Below are positions 52,972 to 63,805 of a stretch of 64,000 nt of DNA, piece after piece. How positions within the stretch are numbered: position 1 is the first letter of the stretch; every line of letters begins with the position of its first letter. The notes below the pieces were generated by a model that was not told the DNA's origin, did no database searches, and saw nothing but the letters and a program-made list of their open reading frames with translations. Origin of the DNA: Chryseobacterium indologenes (lineage in GTDB: Bacteria > Bacteroidota > Bacteroidia > Flavobacteriales > Weeksellaceae); the NCBI RefSeq assembly GCF_018362995.1, contig NZ_CP074372.1, forward strand, positions 2,604,001-2,668,000, given 5' to 3'. The position numbers were made by a program, and so were the translations under genes.

Positions 52972-55251
52972 ATGGAGACGCAAAAATTTAATTATGACAA
53001 TAATATTGTCAGAGCATTCCTCTATGCGACTATCGCATTCGGACTTGTAGGATTTCTGCTGGGGCTTACAGCTGCATTGATGCTTTTTTATCCTGAATTA
53101 CCTGAATTTTTATTCGGTACGGATGATACAACTATTAAAAGCTTAGCTTCAGGCAATATTCAGGGACTGATCAATACTCAGGGAGCAATGGGCTTCGGAA
53201 GAATCAGAATGCTTCATACCAGTGCTGTAATTTTTGCTTTCGTTTGTAATTCCTTTTTCTGTGGTGCTTACTACAGTATGCAAAGACTCCTTAAAACCAG
53301 AATGTATAGTGATACGCTATCATGGATTCATTTCTGGTCCTGGCAGATTATGATTATCAGTGTAGTGATCACATTCCTTATGGGAATCAACACATCTAAA
53401 GAATACGCTGAACATGAATGGCCTATTGACATTTTAATTGCATTCTCATGGATCGTTTTCGGGATCAATATGTTCGGAACTATTGCCAGAAGAAGAGTGA
53501 GACATTTATACGTAGCCATCTGGTTCTACATTGCAACCTGGATTGCTGTAGCGATGCTTCATATCTTCAATAATCTGGAAGTTCCGTTATCCTTCACAAG
53601 CTGGAAATCTTATTCTGTATATGCAGGTGTAAAAGATGCATTAGTACAATGGTGGTATGGGCACAATGCAGTAGCATTTGTTTTAACGACCCCTGTATTA
53701 GGTCTGATGTATTACTTTATGCCAAAAGCAGCACAACGACCGGTATTCTCATACAAGCTATCCATTATTCACTTCTGGTCGCTGATCTTTGTATACCTTT
53801 GGGCCGGGCCTCACCACCTGCAATATACAGCTTTGCCTGCCTGGGCTCAGGCGGTAGGAACAGGATTTTCTATCATGCTTATTGCACCATCATGGGGAGG
53901 AATGCTGAATGGTCTTCTAACCTTAAGAGGAGCATGGGATAAAGTAAGAGAAAATCCGATTCTGAAATTCTTTGTAGTTGCTATTACCTGCTATGGTATG
54001 GCAACTTTCGAAGGACCTTTATTAGCAACAAAATCATTAAATAAAATTGGTCACTATACTGACTGGGTAATCGGGCACGTACACATTGGTGCACTCGGAT
54101 GGAATGGTTTTATGGCATTCGGAATTGTTTATTACCTAGTTCCGATCATGTGGAGAACGTCTCTTTGGTCTAAAAAACTGGCCAACTGGCACTTCTGGCT
54201 GGGAACATTAGGAATTATCTTCTATGCCGTTCCTATGTATATTTCAGGATTCACACAAGGATTGATGTGGAAGCAATTCAACCCGGACGGAACATTATTG
54301 TGGAAAAACTGGCTGGATACGGTTACTGCAATTATTCCTTACTTTAAAATGAGATTCTTAGGAGGTGTTCTTTATTTGTCAGGGGCAATTTTAATGGTCA
54401 TTAATGTTATCAAAACTATTAAAGCCGGTTCATTCCAGAAAGAAGTTCCTGCAGAAGCTCCTGCATTAGCCAATATCGGAAGTACAAGAAAAGAAGGCGA
54501 AGGCGTACACCTTTGGTTGGAAAGAACTCCTACTCTCCTTTCTATATTAGCTTTCATCACTATAGCAATTGGTGGATTAGTAGAGATTGTTCCGACATTG
54601 TCACTGAAGCAAAGTGTTCCCACGATAACGGCAGTAAAACCGTATACACCGCTGGAACTGGAAGGAAGAGATCTTTATATCCGTGAAGGCTGTAATTCAT
54701 GCCACTCCCAGATGATCAGACCTTTCCGTGATGAAGTGGTAAGATTTGAAGGAAAAAACGGACAATATTCCAAAGCCGGAGAATTTATTTACGACAGACC
54801 CTTCTTATGGGGATCTAAAAGAACAGGACCTGATCTTCACAGAGAAGGAGGAAGAAACCCGGACTCATGGCACTTCAAACATATGTACAACCCAAGAATT
54901 ACGTCTGCAGGTTCTATCATGCCACGCTTCCCATGGCTGATCACCAATAAACTGGACCGCAATCAGATGGTGGATAAAATGAAACTGATGAAAAATGCTT
55001 TCGATGTTCCTTATACAAAAGCTCAGATAGATTCTGCCAACCAATGGGCAGACAACCAGTCAAAAGCAATTGTACAGAGAATCTATGCTGAAGCAACAGA
55101 TGTAAAAGATCAGATGGTAAAAGAGAAAACAGCAAAAGGATCTGCATATGTACCTCTTGAACAGAGAGAAATTGTAGCTATGATCGCGTACCTGCAAAGA
55201 TTAGGTACAGATATTAAGACAACACAGGTACAAACAGCAAGCGTAGAGTAA
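52972..55251 (+). CDS. ccoN: cbb3-type cytochrome c oxidase, fused subunits I and II
   Basis: This 759-residue protein fuses CcoN (residues about 1-500) to CcoO (about 510-759). CcoN holds the haem and CuB His ligands: MLHTSAVIFAF, WWYGHNAVAFVLTTP, WAGPHHLQYTALP and WVIGHVHIGALGWNGF. CcoO adds one helix and the haem-c motif EGCNSCHSQMIRPF with distal Met in SIMPRFPWL. The complex reduces oxygen at low tension with high affinity. Fused CcoNO is typical of Bacteroidetes. ATG 52972 is used; an in-frame TTG lies at 52963. ccoP follows after 19 bases. Confidence 0.95.
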   Translation: METQKFNYDNNIVRAFLYATIAFGLVGFLLGLTAALMLFYPELPEFLFGTDDTTIKSLASGNIQGLINTQGAMGFGRIRMLHTSAVIFAFVCNSFFCGAYYSMQRLLKTRMYSDTLSWIHFWSWQIMIISVVITFLMGINTSKEYAEHEWPIDILIAFSWIVFGINMFGTIARRRVRHLYVAIWFYIATWIAVAMLHIFNNLEVPLSFTSWKSYSVYAGVKDALVQWWYGHNAVAFVLTTPVLGLMYYFMPKAAQRPVFSYKLSIIHFWSLIFVYLWAGPHHLQYTALPAWAQAVGTGFSIMLIAPSWGGMLNGLLTLRGAWDKVRENPILKFFVVAITCYGMATFEGPLLATKSLNKIGHYTDWVIGHVHIGALGWNGFMAFGIVYYLVPIMWRTSLWSKKLANWHFWLGTLGIIFYAVPMYISGFTQGLMWKQFNPDGTLLWKNWLDTVTAIIPYFKMRFLGGVLYLSGAILMVINVIKTIKAGSFQKEVPAEAPALANIGSTRKEGEGVHLWLERTPTLLSILAFITIAIGGLVEIVPTLSLKQSVPTITAVKPYTPLELEGRDLYIREGCNSCHSQMIRPFRDEVVRFEGKNGQYSKAGEFIYDRPFLWGSKRTGPDLHREGGRNPDSWHFKHMYNPRITSAGSIMPRFPWLITNKLDRNQMVDKMKLMKNAFDVPYTKAQIDSANQWADNQSKAIVQRIYAEATDVKDQMVKEKTAKGSAYVPLEQREIVAMIAYLQRLGTDIKTTQVQTASVE

Positions 55252-55270
55252 CATTTAAAATTGAATTGCA

Positions 55271-56158
55271 ATGAAAACGAGAACCCCAATTTCAATATAT
55301 ATCGCAACAACGATAGGTTTAACGATCATGGCCTTTGAAATGTTCGCCAGTGATTCAGGATATTTTTCTTCTCCTTTTTTCTGGGCGCTGATATTAATTG
55401 CCATTATCCTCCTGCTCATTATGAATTCGATTGGAGATCTGGTGGAAAATGAAAATTTCAACAGATTATCAGAGGAAGAGAAAAAACAATATCTGGCAGA
55501 CAAAAAGGTTCCTTATTATCAGAAATTATGGAATTCTGCCTTCAAAAAGCAATCCGTTACAGAAGAAAAGGATATTCTTATCGACCATGGGTTTGATGGA
55601 ATTACAGAGCTTGACAACTCACTTCCGAAATGGTGGATCGGCCTGTTCTGGTTCGGATGTATCTTCTGTGCAGTTTATCTGGTAGCCTTTTCTTTCACAG
55701 ATTATGCCCATCCGGAAGTAGAATATACTAAAGAAGCAAAAACCATGTTGGCATCTATTGAAGAGTATGAAAAAACAGCTCCCCAGATCAATCTGGAATC
55801 TGCAAAATACAGTGCTGATAATATCACAGAAGGACAGGAACTTTTCAAAACGAATTGTGTTACCTGCCATGGAGACGGAGGAAAAGGAGGAATAGGCCCG
55901 AACCTTACTGATACGCACTGGATCAACATAAAAGAAAAAAGTTTATTTAAAAATGTATTCTGGATGCTTGAAAACGGTTCACCAAATAATCCTACCATGA
56001 GACCTTTCATCAAGGAAGGAACCATCACAGGAAGAGATGCCGAAAAGATTGCCGCTTACATTTACCATATCAATCAGGAAACCGCTCCTATCACAACAGC
56101 CCAAGGTGGTGCTGCTCCGCAGGGAGAAGAGGTGAAATGGGAAAACGGAAACAACTAA
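55271..56158 (+). CDS. ccoP: cbb3-type cytochrome c oxidase subunit III, single-haem CcoP
   Basis: The 295-residue protein has N-terminal helices (ISIYIATTIGLTIMAFEMFA, FFWALILIAIILLLIM), a third at about residue 120 (WWIGLFWFGCIFCAVYLVAF) and one cytochrome c domain with FKTNCVTCHGDGGKGGIGPN and axial Met in NPTMRPF. Proteobacterial CcoP has two haems; this form has one, as usual in Bacteroidetes. The C-terminal tail is Gly/Ala/Pro-rich. ccoQ, ccoG and ccoS are not found next to it in this window. Confidence 0.93.
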   Translation: MKTRTPISIYIATTIGLTIMAFEMFASDSGYFSSPFFWALILIAIILLLIMNSIGDLVENENFNRLSEEEKKQYLADKKVPYYQKLWNSAFKKQSVTEEKDILIDHGFDGITELDNSLPKWWIGLFWFGCIFCAVYLVAFSFTDYAHPEVEYTKEAKTMLASIEEYEKTAPQINLESAKYSADNITEGQELFKTNCVTCHGDGGKGGIGPNLTDTHWINIKEKSLFKNVFWMLENGSPNNPTMRPFIKEGTITGRDAEKIAAYIYHINQETAPITTAQGGAAPQGEEVKWENGNN

Positions 56159-56188
56159 AAAATTATTATCTATCATATAAACCATGCC

Positions 56189-56274
56189 AAGCCCCCTTTT
56201 CTACTACACTAACATTTGAATTTCATTTTTGCTAACTAACCTTTTCAACATTAAAAATGATATAAAGGGGGCTT
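56189..56274 (+). terminator. Long-loop terminator after ccoP
   Basis: AAGCCCCCTTT and AAAGGGGGCTT form an 11-bp stem around a 64-base AT-rich loop and are followed by TTTTTTT. The long loop is unusual. Confidence 0.7.
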
Positions 56275-56423
56275 TTTTTAAAATAAATATCCATGCCTTG
56301 GTTCGTCTTACTCAACTATTCACTTGACAACTACAAACTAAAAATTCCATAATAAGACAGTCAAGGCAGGATTTTTGCATTTGCAAAGGATACCACAACG
56401 AAGACTAAATAAAATAGTATTAT

Positions 56424-56431
56424 TATCTTTG
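56424..56431 (+). promoter_or_regulatory. -7 box of the tamB gene
   Basis: TATCTTTG matches TAnnTTTG and lies 18 bases before the TTG start at 56450. It excludes the longer open frame to 56375. Confidence 0.45.
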
Positions 56432-56449
56432 TTAGAAACCACCTCGCAT

Positions 56450-59400
56450 TTGAAACTGAAAATCAACACCACAAAAATTTTAAGGCGTATTGCAATAACC
56501 TTTATTTCAATATTGGTTTTTCTTACCCTGTTGATATTAAGCTTAAGGCTTCCTGCCGTTCAAAATTTCATTAAAGACAAGCTTATTGTTTACCTTGAGA
56601 AAAAAATCAAAACTAAGGTAAGCCTTGAAAAAGTTTACATCGGATTTCCCAACAGCCTTGTCATGGAAAATCTTTATCTCAAAGGACAGGATGTAGACAC
56701 CCTTCTGGCAGTGAAGAAACTGGATGTAGGTTTACATATGCTGAAGCTCCTCAATTCTACAGCAGACATTACTTCAGTCAGCATGGAAGGTGCCCGTGCC
56801 AATGTTGTACGAAAACCGAATGGCAAATTCAATTTCGATTATATCATTGATGCTTTCGCAACCAGCGACAAAGAAGAAAGTCCTTCAAAGCCATTCATTA
56901 TTTCTCTTGATAAAATCAATTTAAAAGATATTGGGGTAACCTTCAATGACCAACAATCCAGGAATGATATTAAACTATATTTTAAGTCTTTCGATACCAG
57001 GGTAAAAACTTTCGATCTTAATAAAAACAATTATGCGGTTAACGATATTAATCTTGACGGATTAAAATTAAAGTTAAAGCAGGGACTTGTAGAAGAAGTT
57101 GCTCAAAAGGTTGAGAAAAAAGTAGACTCTCTTAATGAAAAGAAACCGATGAATATTGGATTGAGAGGCATTAAGCTTACTCATTGCGATATTGATTACG
57201 GTGATGAAAATACAAAAACATTTGCAAAAGTTATATTCACAGAGCTGAGCACAAAGGTTAATAAATTGGATCTGGAAAACAATGCCTTCAACGTAGCAAA
57301 TGTATTTCTATCCGGTGCGGACATTAATGCCAATCTTTATCTTCCCGCTCAGAATGCCAATCCGAAAAAGACAAAAGAACCTGAAGTTTCCAAAGTTTCA
57401 GATCAGGATAAAGCAATGAAACTTCTCTTAGGAAAGCTTGTTCTGAATGATGTAAAGGTAAACTATAACAATACCGCTATTGCCCCAACCAAACAGGGAA
57501 TGGACTTCAACCACCTGAATTTTTCAAAAATGAATATGGAGGTGAGAAGCTTCAAAATGGAGAACAATACATTTGCGGGAACAGTAAATTCTGCAGAAAT
57601 CAAAGAAGGCAGAGGACTGGATATTCAGAAATTCAATACGGATTTTGTGTATGCAGAAAAGGAGGCTTATCTCAAAGACCTTTATCTTCAGACTCCAAAA
57701 ACAATATTGCGCGATGAGGTTATTTTAAACTATAACTCCATCGATCAACTAAGTTCAAACTTAGGCGCTGTAAAGATTTCGGCCAATATTAAAGATTCAA
57801 AAATAGGATTCTCTGACATTTTGAATCTGGTTCCAACGTTAAGAAATACAGTTCCATTTAATAAATATCCGAATGCTATTCTCAATGTAAATGCGAATGT
57901 AAAAGGAAGCGTGAATGATCTTTTAATTCAGGATCTTAAAGTTTCCGGGCTGGATCAGCTGAGGGTTATGGCATCCGGAAAAATTAAAAATGCGATGAAT
58001 CCTGATCAGTTGTATTATGATCTGAGAATCGGAGAATTTTCTTCCAGTGCCAAAACGATATTCAATCTTGTCCCGAAAAATACGATTCCTTCCAATATTT
58101 CGCTTCCTTCTCATTTCAGCATCAAAGGAAATGCAAAAGGAACAACTAAAGTTGTAAATGCAGATCTTAACCTCTACTCTACACTCGGAAATGCGGCCAT
58201 CATCGCACAAGTAGATATGCGGAAGAAAAATCATGAGTTATATGATGTAAAAGCAAATCTTCAGGGTATACAGGTAGGAAAAATTATTCAGAATAAGGAT
58301 ATTGGTCCTGTCACAGCACAGATTGCAGCGAAAGGAGAAAGTTTTGATTTTAAAAATGCCAATGCTGATTTAAAAGGACATGTTGCTTCTGCAGTCTACA
58401 AAGGATATCGTTATCAAAATATGAATCTTACCGGAAAGATCAACAAAGGGGCTTATCATGTTATTTTAGATTCAAAAGATCCTAATGCCAGTTTACAGCT
58501 GACCGCTTCCGGAGTTTATGATGAAAAAAATCCTACGGTAAAAGTAAACGGAGAAGTTATTAAACTTGATGTCAACAAGCTTGGCTTCTATGAAAAACCG
58601 ATGATTATTGCCGGAAAAATTGATGGCGATTTCACCAGTCTGGATCCGAATAATCTGAACGGATATTTAAACCTTAAAGATTTTGCATTTTCAGATACCA
58701 AAGAAGTATATCCTGTACAGGAGGTCAATCTGAAAGCTTCTTCCACTCAGGATTCTACCCAGATTGTTTTCAATTCTCAAGTGGCAGATGTGGAACTGAA
58801 AGGTAAATATAAACTTACCCAGATTTTTGGAGCTTTAACGCAAACAGTCAACCAATATTATCAATTCCAGAAGCCGGATAAAAGTCAGAAAATTGATCCG
58901 GGACAGCATTTTAACTTTACTGCAAAGATTAAAAATGATGATCTGATCAGAAAATTTGTTCCGGATCTGAAAGATTTTGAAACCATCAATCTGGCAGGAA
59001 ATTATGATGCAGATTCTCAGAAAATTGAAATTGACGGACAGATTCCGCGATTATTATATGGCGAAAATTCTATTGAAAAAGGGGCTTTAAAAGTAACGAA
59101 TGAAAATCAGGCATTACAGTACAGTCTGAATGTTGCCGCATTAAAAAGCTCAAGTTTCTCTTTAAATAAAATTAATATCGACGGTGATGTTGCTGATAAT
59201 ACCATCCGCTACAATGTTACTACAAAAGATGAAAAAGACGCTACGCAATTCCTGATCGCCGGAAGTGCAAAATCCTTAAATGATATTACAGAAGTTTCTC
59301 TGAACCCGAATGGCTTAAAACTAAACTATACGGATTGGAACGTAGCTGAAAACAATAAAATCCAGATCAGCAACAAAGGGATTCTGGCTGATAATTTTAT

Positions 59401-61477
59401 TTTGTCCAATGGAAACAGTGAAATTGCTGTTCAGTCTGAAACTAACAGTCCAAGCAGTCCTTTGAATATTTCGTTGAAAGATTTCAAGATTGAAACCATT
59501 ACAGAACTTATTAAAAAAGACACAGTTCTGGCAAGAGGAACTATTAACGGAACAGCACAGCTTCGTGATGTGACTAAAAATATGACCTTTACTTCGGACC
59601 TTAATATTTCTGATTTGATCGTCTATGGAAGTCCTGTCGGAAATCTTGCAGTAAAAGTGAACAATGCTTCACCGAAGATCTTAAATGCAGATATTGCGCT
59701 TTCCGGAAATAATAATGATGTAAAAATCCTGGGAGATTATAACACTTCTACGAGTACTTTCGATCTGAATATGGCGATCAATCAGCTTCAGATGAAGAGT
59801 ATTCAAGGGTTTTCTATGAATGCAATTACCAATACGGAAGGTTATCTTTCAGGAAATTTAAAGATTACAGGAACTACCGATAAACCTAATATTTTAGGAA
59901 AAGTAAAATTCAATGATGCCGGATTGGAAATTGCCAAAACCGGAAGTGATTTCAGACATCTGAGTGATGAAATCAACTTTACGAGCCAGGGAATTGAGTT
60001 TGATAAATTTAAAATTAAAGATAAAGACGGAAATGCTCTTGTTGTAGATGGGCAGGTTCTGACACAGACGTACAGAGATTTCGCCTTTAACCTGAATGTG
60101 AATGCAAAAGACTTTAAAGTAGTCAATTCAGAGAAATCCAATGATGCGATCATGTATGGTATTCTTGCTATTGATGCCGGACTTCATATCCGCGGAAACC
60201 TTGATCTTCCAAAAGTAGACGGAAGATTAAGCGTGGCAGACAATACGGATTTCACTTTTGTTCTTCCTCAGTCCAGCCCTACTTTGCAGGAAAGAGATGG
60301 TATTGTAGAATTTGTAGATCAGGATCAGGTGGTTTTAAACAAAACGATCAAAGCTGATTCTCTTAATGCACAAAGCCGTATCAAAGGAATGGATGTAAGC
60401 GTTAATATTGAAGTCAGCAAAGAAGCAAAACTGTCGCTGATTATTGATAAAGCCAATGGTGATTTCGTACAGCTTCAGGGTGAAGCAGAATTAACCGGAG
60501 GAATAGATCCGTCAGGAAAAACCACATTGGTAGGGGTATATGAAGTGGAAAAAGGTAGTTATGATCTTTCGGTGAGTTTCCTGAAACGTAAATTTGACAT
60601 CCAGAAAGGAAGCACTATTACCTGGACCGGTGAACCTACAACGGCTCAAATGGATATTACCGCGGTCTATAAAACAGAAGCACCGCCTATTGACCTTGTA
60701 GAACAACAGATCAGTGGAGAAAGTGCTTCAACGTTGAATCAGTTTAAGCAGAGAGTTCCTTTCAATGCTTTATTAAAAATGAAAGGGGAATTATTGAAAC
60801 CTCAGCTTACTTTTGATATTACTACAGATGAAAAAAACAATTCTGTATCTACTAATGTAAAAGATGTTGTAGATCAGAAGCTTGCCCAGATCAGAACTCA
60901 GGAGTCTGAACTGAACAAGCAGGTGTTTGCATTACTTCTTCTGAACCGTTTCATCGGAGAAAATCCTTTTGAAAGCGGAGCGGGAATGTCTGCAGAGACT
61001 ATGGCAAGACAGAGTGTAAGTAAGATTCTTTCTCAGCAGCTGAACAATCTTGCGGCAGGTCTGATCAAAGGGGTTGATCTTAATTTTGGTCTTGATTCTT
61101 CAGAAGATTATTCCAGCGGAGAGAAAAACACCAGAACTGACCTGAATGTGGACATCAGCAAAAAACTATTGAACGACCGACTGAAAGTAACAGTAGGAAG
61201 TAATTTCGGACTGGAAGGCCAGGCCCGCCAGAATGAAAACATGACCAATATTGCAGGTAACGTTTCCGTAGATTACAGTCTTTCCAAAGATGGAAGATAT
61301 ATGCTGCGTGCTTATCGTAAGGATGAATATCAGGTAGCTCTTCAGGGGCAGATCATAGAAACCGGAGTTGGATTTATCATTACATTGGATTATGACAAAT
61401 TCCGCGAGATTTTCCAGAAATCTAAAGAAAAGAAGCCGAAAAAAAATCAAAATAACCAAGTGGTAGAATTTAAATAA
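56450..61477 (+). CDS. TamB-like translocation and assembly module protein
   Basis: This very long protein (1675 residues from TTG 56450) has one N-terminal helix (residues about 12-35, IAITFISILVFLTLLILSL) followed by a repetitive beta-rich body and the TamB/DUF490 C-terminal domain (about residues 1240-1600: VEFVDQDQVVLNKTI, LQGEAELTGGIDPSGKT, VEKGSYDLSVSFLKRKFDIQ, EPTTAQMDITAVYKTEAP). TamB-family proteins form a hydrophobic groove that carries phospholipids or assists barrel insertion across the periplasm. The next gene is TamL, overlapping by one base (TAATG). Confidence 0.92.
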   Translation: MKLKINTTKILRRIAITFISILVFLTLLILSLRLPAVQNFIKDKLIVYLEKKIKTKVSLEKVYIGFPNSLVMENLYLKGQDVDTLLAVKKLDVGLHMLKLLNSTADITSVSMEGARANVVRKPNGKFNFDYIIDAFATSDKEESPSKPFIISLDKINLKDIGVTFNDQQSRNDIKLYFKSFDTRVKTFDLNKNNYAVNDINLDGLKLKLKQGLVEEVAQKVEKKVDSLNEKKPMNIGLRGIKLTHCDIDYGDENTKTFAKVIFTELSTKVNKLDLENNAFNVANVFLSGADINANLYLPAQNANPKKTKEPEVSKVSDQDKAMKLLLGKLVLNDVKVNYNNTAIAPTKQGMDFNHLNFSKMNMEVRSFKMENNTFAGTVNSAEIKEGRGLDIQKFNTDFVYAEKEAYLKDLYLQTPKTILRDEVILNYNSIDQLSSNLGAVKISANIKDSKIGFSDILNLVPTLRNTVPFNKYPNAILNVNANVKGSVNDLLIQDLKVSGLDQLRVMASGKIKNAMNPDQLYYDLRIGEFSSSAKTIFNLVPKNTIPSNISLPSHFSIKGNAKGTTKVVNADLNLYSTLGNAAIIAQVDMRKKNHELYDVKANLQGIQVGKIIQNKDIGPVTAQIAAKGESFDFKNANADLKGHVASAVYKGYRYQNMNLTGKINKGAYHVILDSKDPNASLQLTASGVYDEKNPTVKVNGEVIKLDVNKLGFYEKPMIIAGKIDGDFTSLDPNNLNGYLNLKDFAFSDTKEVYPVQEVNLKASSTQDSTQIVFNSQVADVELKGKYKLTQIFGALTQTVNQYYQFQKPDKSQKIDPGQHFNFTAKIKNDDLIRKFVPDLKDFETINLAGNYDADSQKIEIDGQIPRLLYGENSIEKGALKVTNENQALQYSLNVAALKSSSFSLNKINIDGDVADNTIRYNVTTKDEKDATQFLIAGSAKSLNDITEVSLNPNGLKLNYTDWNVAENNKIQISNKGILADNFILSNGNSEIAVQSETNSPSSPLNISLKDFKIETITELIKKDTVLARGTINGTAQLRDVTKNMTFTSDLNISDLIVYGSPVGNLAVKVNNASPKILNADIALSGNNNDVKILGDYNTSTSTFDLNMAINQLQMKSIQGFSMNAITNTEGYLSGNLKITGTTDKPNILGKVKFNDAGLEIAKTGSDFRHLSDEINFTSQGIEFDKFKIKDKDGNALVVDGQVLTQTYRDFAFNLNVNAKDFKVVNSEKSNDAIMYGILAIDAGLHIRGNLDLPKVDGRLSVADNTDFTFVLPQSSPTLQERDGIVEFVDQDQVVLNKTIKADSLNAQSRIKGMDVSVNIEVSKEAKLSLIIDKANGDFVQLQGEAELTGGIDPSGKTTLVGVYEVEKGSYDLSVSFLKRKFDIQKGSTITWTGEPTTAQMDITAVYKTEAPPIDLVEQQISGESASTLNQFKQRVPFNALLKMKGELLKPQLTFDITTDEKNNSVSTNVKDVVDQKLAQIRTQESELNKQVFALLLLNRFIGENPFESGAGMSAETMARQSVSKILSQQLNNLAAGLIKGVDLNFGLDSSEDYSSGEKNTRTDLNVDISKKLLNDRLKVTVGSNFGLEGQARQNENMTNIAGNVSVDYSLSKDGRYMLRAYRKDEYQVALQGQIIETGVGFIITLDYDKFREIFQKSKEKKPKKNQNNQVVEFK

Positions 61478-63804
61478 TGAGTAATAAGTTCCATATATAT
61501 TGTAAGTATCTGTTGGTTTCCGGAATGGCATCCACCGTAGTTTCGTGCAGTAATACAAGGTTTTTGAAAGAAGGCCAGATGCTTTACACAGGAGCCAAAG
61601 TAAAGATTGAAAACGATACGATTTCTAAAAAGGAAAAGAAAGATCTTCAGGCTGCATTAGAAGCCAATCTTACTCCAAAGCCCAATTCTACATTTTTAGG
61701 ACTGCGCCCCAAACTATACTTTTATAATATTGCCAAAGAGCCGAAAAAAGATAAAGGCTTTAATTACTGGCTTAAATATAAAGTGGGTGAGAAACCTGTC
61801 TTATTAGGTGATGTAGACCGGGAGTTCAACAAAGATATTATTGAGAATTATTCTGAAAATAAAGGATATTTCAATGCTAAAGCCACTTATGATACCGTTT
61901 CAAAGAATAAAAAAGCCCAGGTTATTTATACGGTAAGACCGGGTTCAAGATATTTGATTGACGGAGTAAAATTCCAGAAAGATTCTACACTGGTGAATCA
62001 GGAAATTCAAAGCCTTACTGACAAAACCCTTCTTAAAAACGGAAAACCATTTGATCTGGATGTCATCAAAGCAGAAAGAGACAGAATTGACAACAGGTTA
62101 AAAGAAAGAGGTTTTTATTATTTCCATCCCGATAATATTATTGTGCAGGCGGACAGTACGGTGAGCAAAAATCATAAGGTTGAGCTTAATGTAAAGCTGA
62201 AGGACAATACGCCGGATTTAGCAACTCAGCAGTTTAGTATTGATAATGTTATTGTATTTCCAAATTACAACATTCAGGATGTGAAAGATGGGAAATACAG
62301 CATTCCGATGGATAAAGATTCTCTTTCTAAATATCGTTTCGACGACATTTACGTTATTGATCCTCAACATAAGTTTAAACCGAAGATTTTTGACAGAGCC
62401 TTATATTTCAAAAAAGGAGATCTTTATAACCGCTCGAATCACAATCTGACCCTGAACCGATTAATCAGTCTGGGTGTCTTCAAATTTGTAAAGAACGAGT
62501 TTATCGTATCTGACTCTTTAAGCCATAAATTTGATGCGTATTACCTATTAACTCCAAGACAAGTCCAGTCGCTTCGTCTGGAAGCCTTGGGAAGAACCAA
62601 CTCTGCCAACTATGCGGGTAGTGAGCTGAACCTCAACTGGACGCACAGGAATTTCTTCAGGGGTGCAGAACAATTTAAAGCATCCATCTACGGAGCTTTT
62701 GATTTCCAGATGGGAGGTGCTCAGAACGCCAATAATATTTTCCGTGCAGGAACAAATGTGCAGCTTTCGATCCCGAGAATTGTGGCCCCGTTCCGTTTTC
62801 ATTCTTCCAGTGAATTTGTTCCCAGAACGAATATTACATTGGGATATGAATTTCAGAACAGAACACAATATTATACCCTTAATAATTTCACCGGATCATT
62901 CGGATATGTGTGGAAAGAAAATGCGAGGAAAGAACATGATCTGAAAGTCATTGATATTACTTTGGTATCGCCAGCAAATGTTACTGCAGAGTACGATTCA
63001 ATATCAAAGAAGAATCCCGCTATGCAAAGAGTTGTAGCAAAGCAGCTTATTTTCGGCCCTACCTATTCTTACACATACACTAATACCATGCTGCCAAGAA
63101 CCAATACCTTTTATTATAAAGGAACCCTTGATCTTGCAGGAAATATCACTGGATTGGTTACCGGAGCAGATGTAAAAAAAGATAAGGAAAAGAAAATATT
63201 TGGTATTCCTTTCAGCCAGTACGTAAAGATCGAAAATGATGTTAGATTCTATCATAAATTCACTGAAAAATCTTCACTGGCTACGAGATTTATCGGAGGA
63301 ATTGCCTATCCATACGGAAATTCAGAATTTATTCCTTTCTCCAAGCAATTTTTCTCTGGCGGAAGTAACAGTATAAGAGCATTCCGTGCAAGAACGTTAG
63401 GTCCTGGTAGCTTTGATCCGAGAACCATAGATCCGGGTACTTATTTTGATCAGTCCGGAGATGTTAAACTGGAATTGAATGCTGAGTACAGAGCCAATCT
63501 TTATAAGTTTTTAAATGCAGCTGTCTTTGTGGATGCCGGAAATATCTGGCTGCTTCATGATGACTCCACAAGACCGGGAGCAAAGTTTTCAAAAGATTTT
63601 TTAAATGAAATTGCGGTGGGAGCCGGAGTGGGTCTGAGACTGGATTTTTCTATCCTGATCTTAAGGTTGGATCTGGCAATGCCACTGAGAGTTCCTTATT
63701 ATCAAAAAGGGGACAGATGGGCTTTCGATAAAATTAATTTCGGAGACTCTAACTGGAGAAAAGATAACCTTGTTTTAAATATTGCCATCGGATATCCTTT
63801 TTAA
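61477..63804 (+). CDS. TamL: lipid-anchored BamA/TamA family outer-membrane protein
   Basis: The 775-residue protein has a lipoprotein signal (ASTVVSCSNTRFL, Cys at about 24), POTRA domains (residues about 100-340: YTVRPGSRYLIDGVKFQKDS, LKNGKPFDLDVIKAERDRID) and a C-terminal 16-strand barrel with the BamA-like FSGGSNSIRAFRARTLGPGS loop. Lipid-modified TamA is a trait of Bacteroidetes (TamL). Together with TamB it forms the envelope assembly module. Its ATG overlaps the tamB stop by one base, so the two are translationally coupled. Confidence 0.93.
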   Translation: MSNKFHIYCKYLLVSGMASTVVSCSNTRFLKEGQMLYTGAKVKIENDTISKKEKKDLQAALEANLTPKPNSTFLGLRPKLYFYNIAKEPKKDKGFNYWLKYKVGEKPVLLGDVDREFNKDIIENYSENKGYFNAKATYDTVSKNKKAQVIYTVRPGSRYLIDGVKFQKDSTLVNQEIQSLTDKTLLKNGKPFDLDVIKAERDRIDNRLKERGFYYFHPDNIIVQADSTVSKNHKVELNVKLKDNTPDLATQQFSIDNVIVFPNYNIQDVKDGKYSIPMDKDSLSKYRFDDIYVIDPQHKFKPKIFDRALYFKKGDLYNRSNHNLTLNRLISLGVFKFVKNEFIVSDSLSHKFDAYYLLTPRQVQSLRLEALGRTNSANYAGSELNLNWTHRNFFRGAEQFKASIYGAFDFQMGGAQNANNIFRAGTNVQLSIPRIVAPFRFHSSSEFVPRTNITLGYEFQNRTQYYTLNNFTGSFGYVWKENARKEHDLKVIDITLVSPANVTAEYDSISKKNPAMQRVVAKQLIFGPTYSYTYTNTMLPRTNTFYYKGTLDLAGNITGLVTGADVKKDKEKKIFGIPFSQYVKIENDVRFYHKFTEKSSLATRFIGGIAYPYGNSEFIPFSKQFFSGGSNSIRAFRARTLGPGSFDPRTIDPGTYFDQSGDVKLELNAEYRANLYKFLNAAVFVDAGNIWLLHDDSTRPGAKFSKDFLNEIAVGAGVGLRLDFSILILRLDLAMPLRVPYYQKGDRWAFDKINFGDSNWRKDNLVLNIAIGYPF

Positions 63805-63805
63805 T

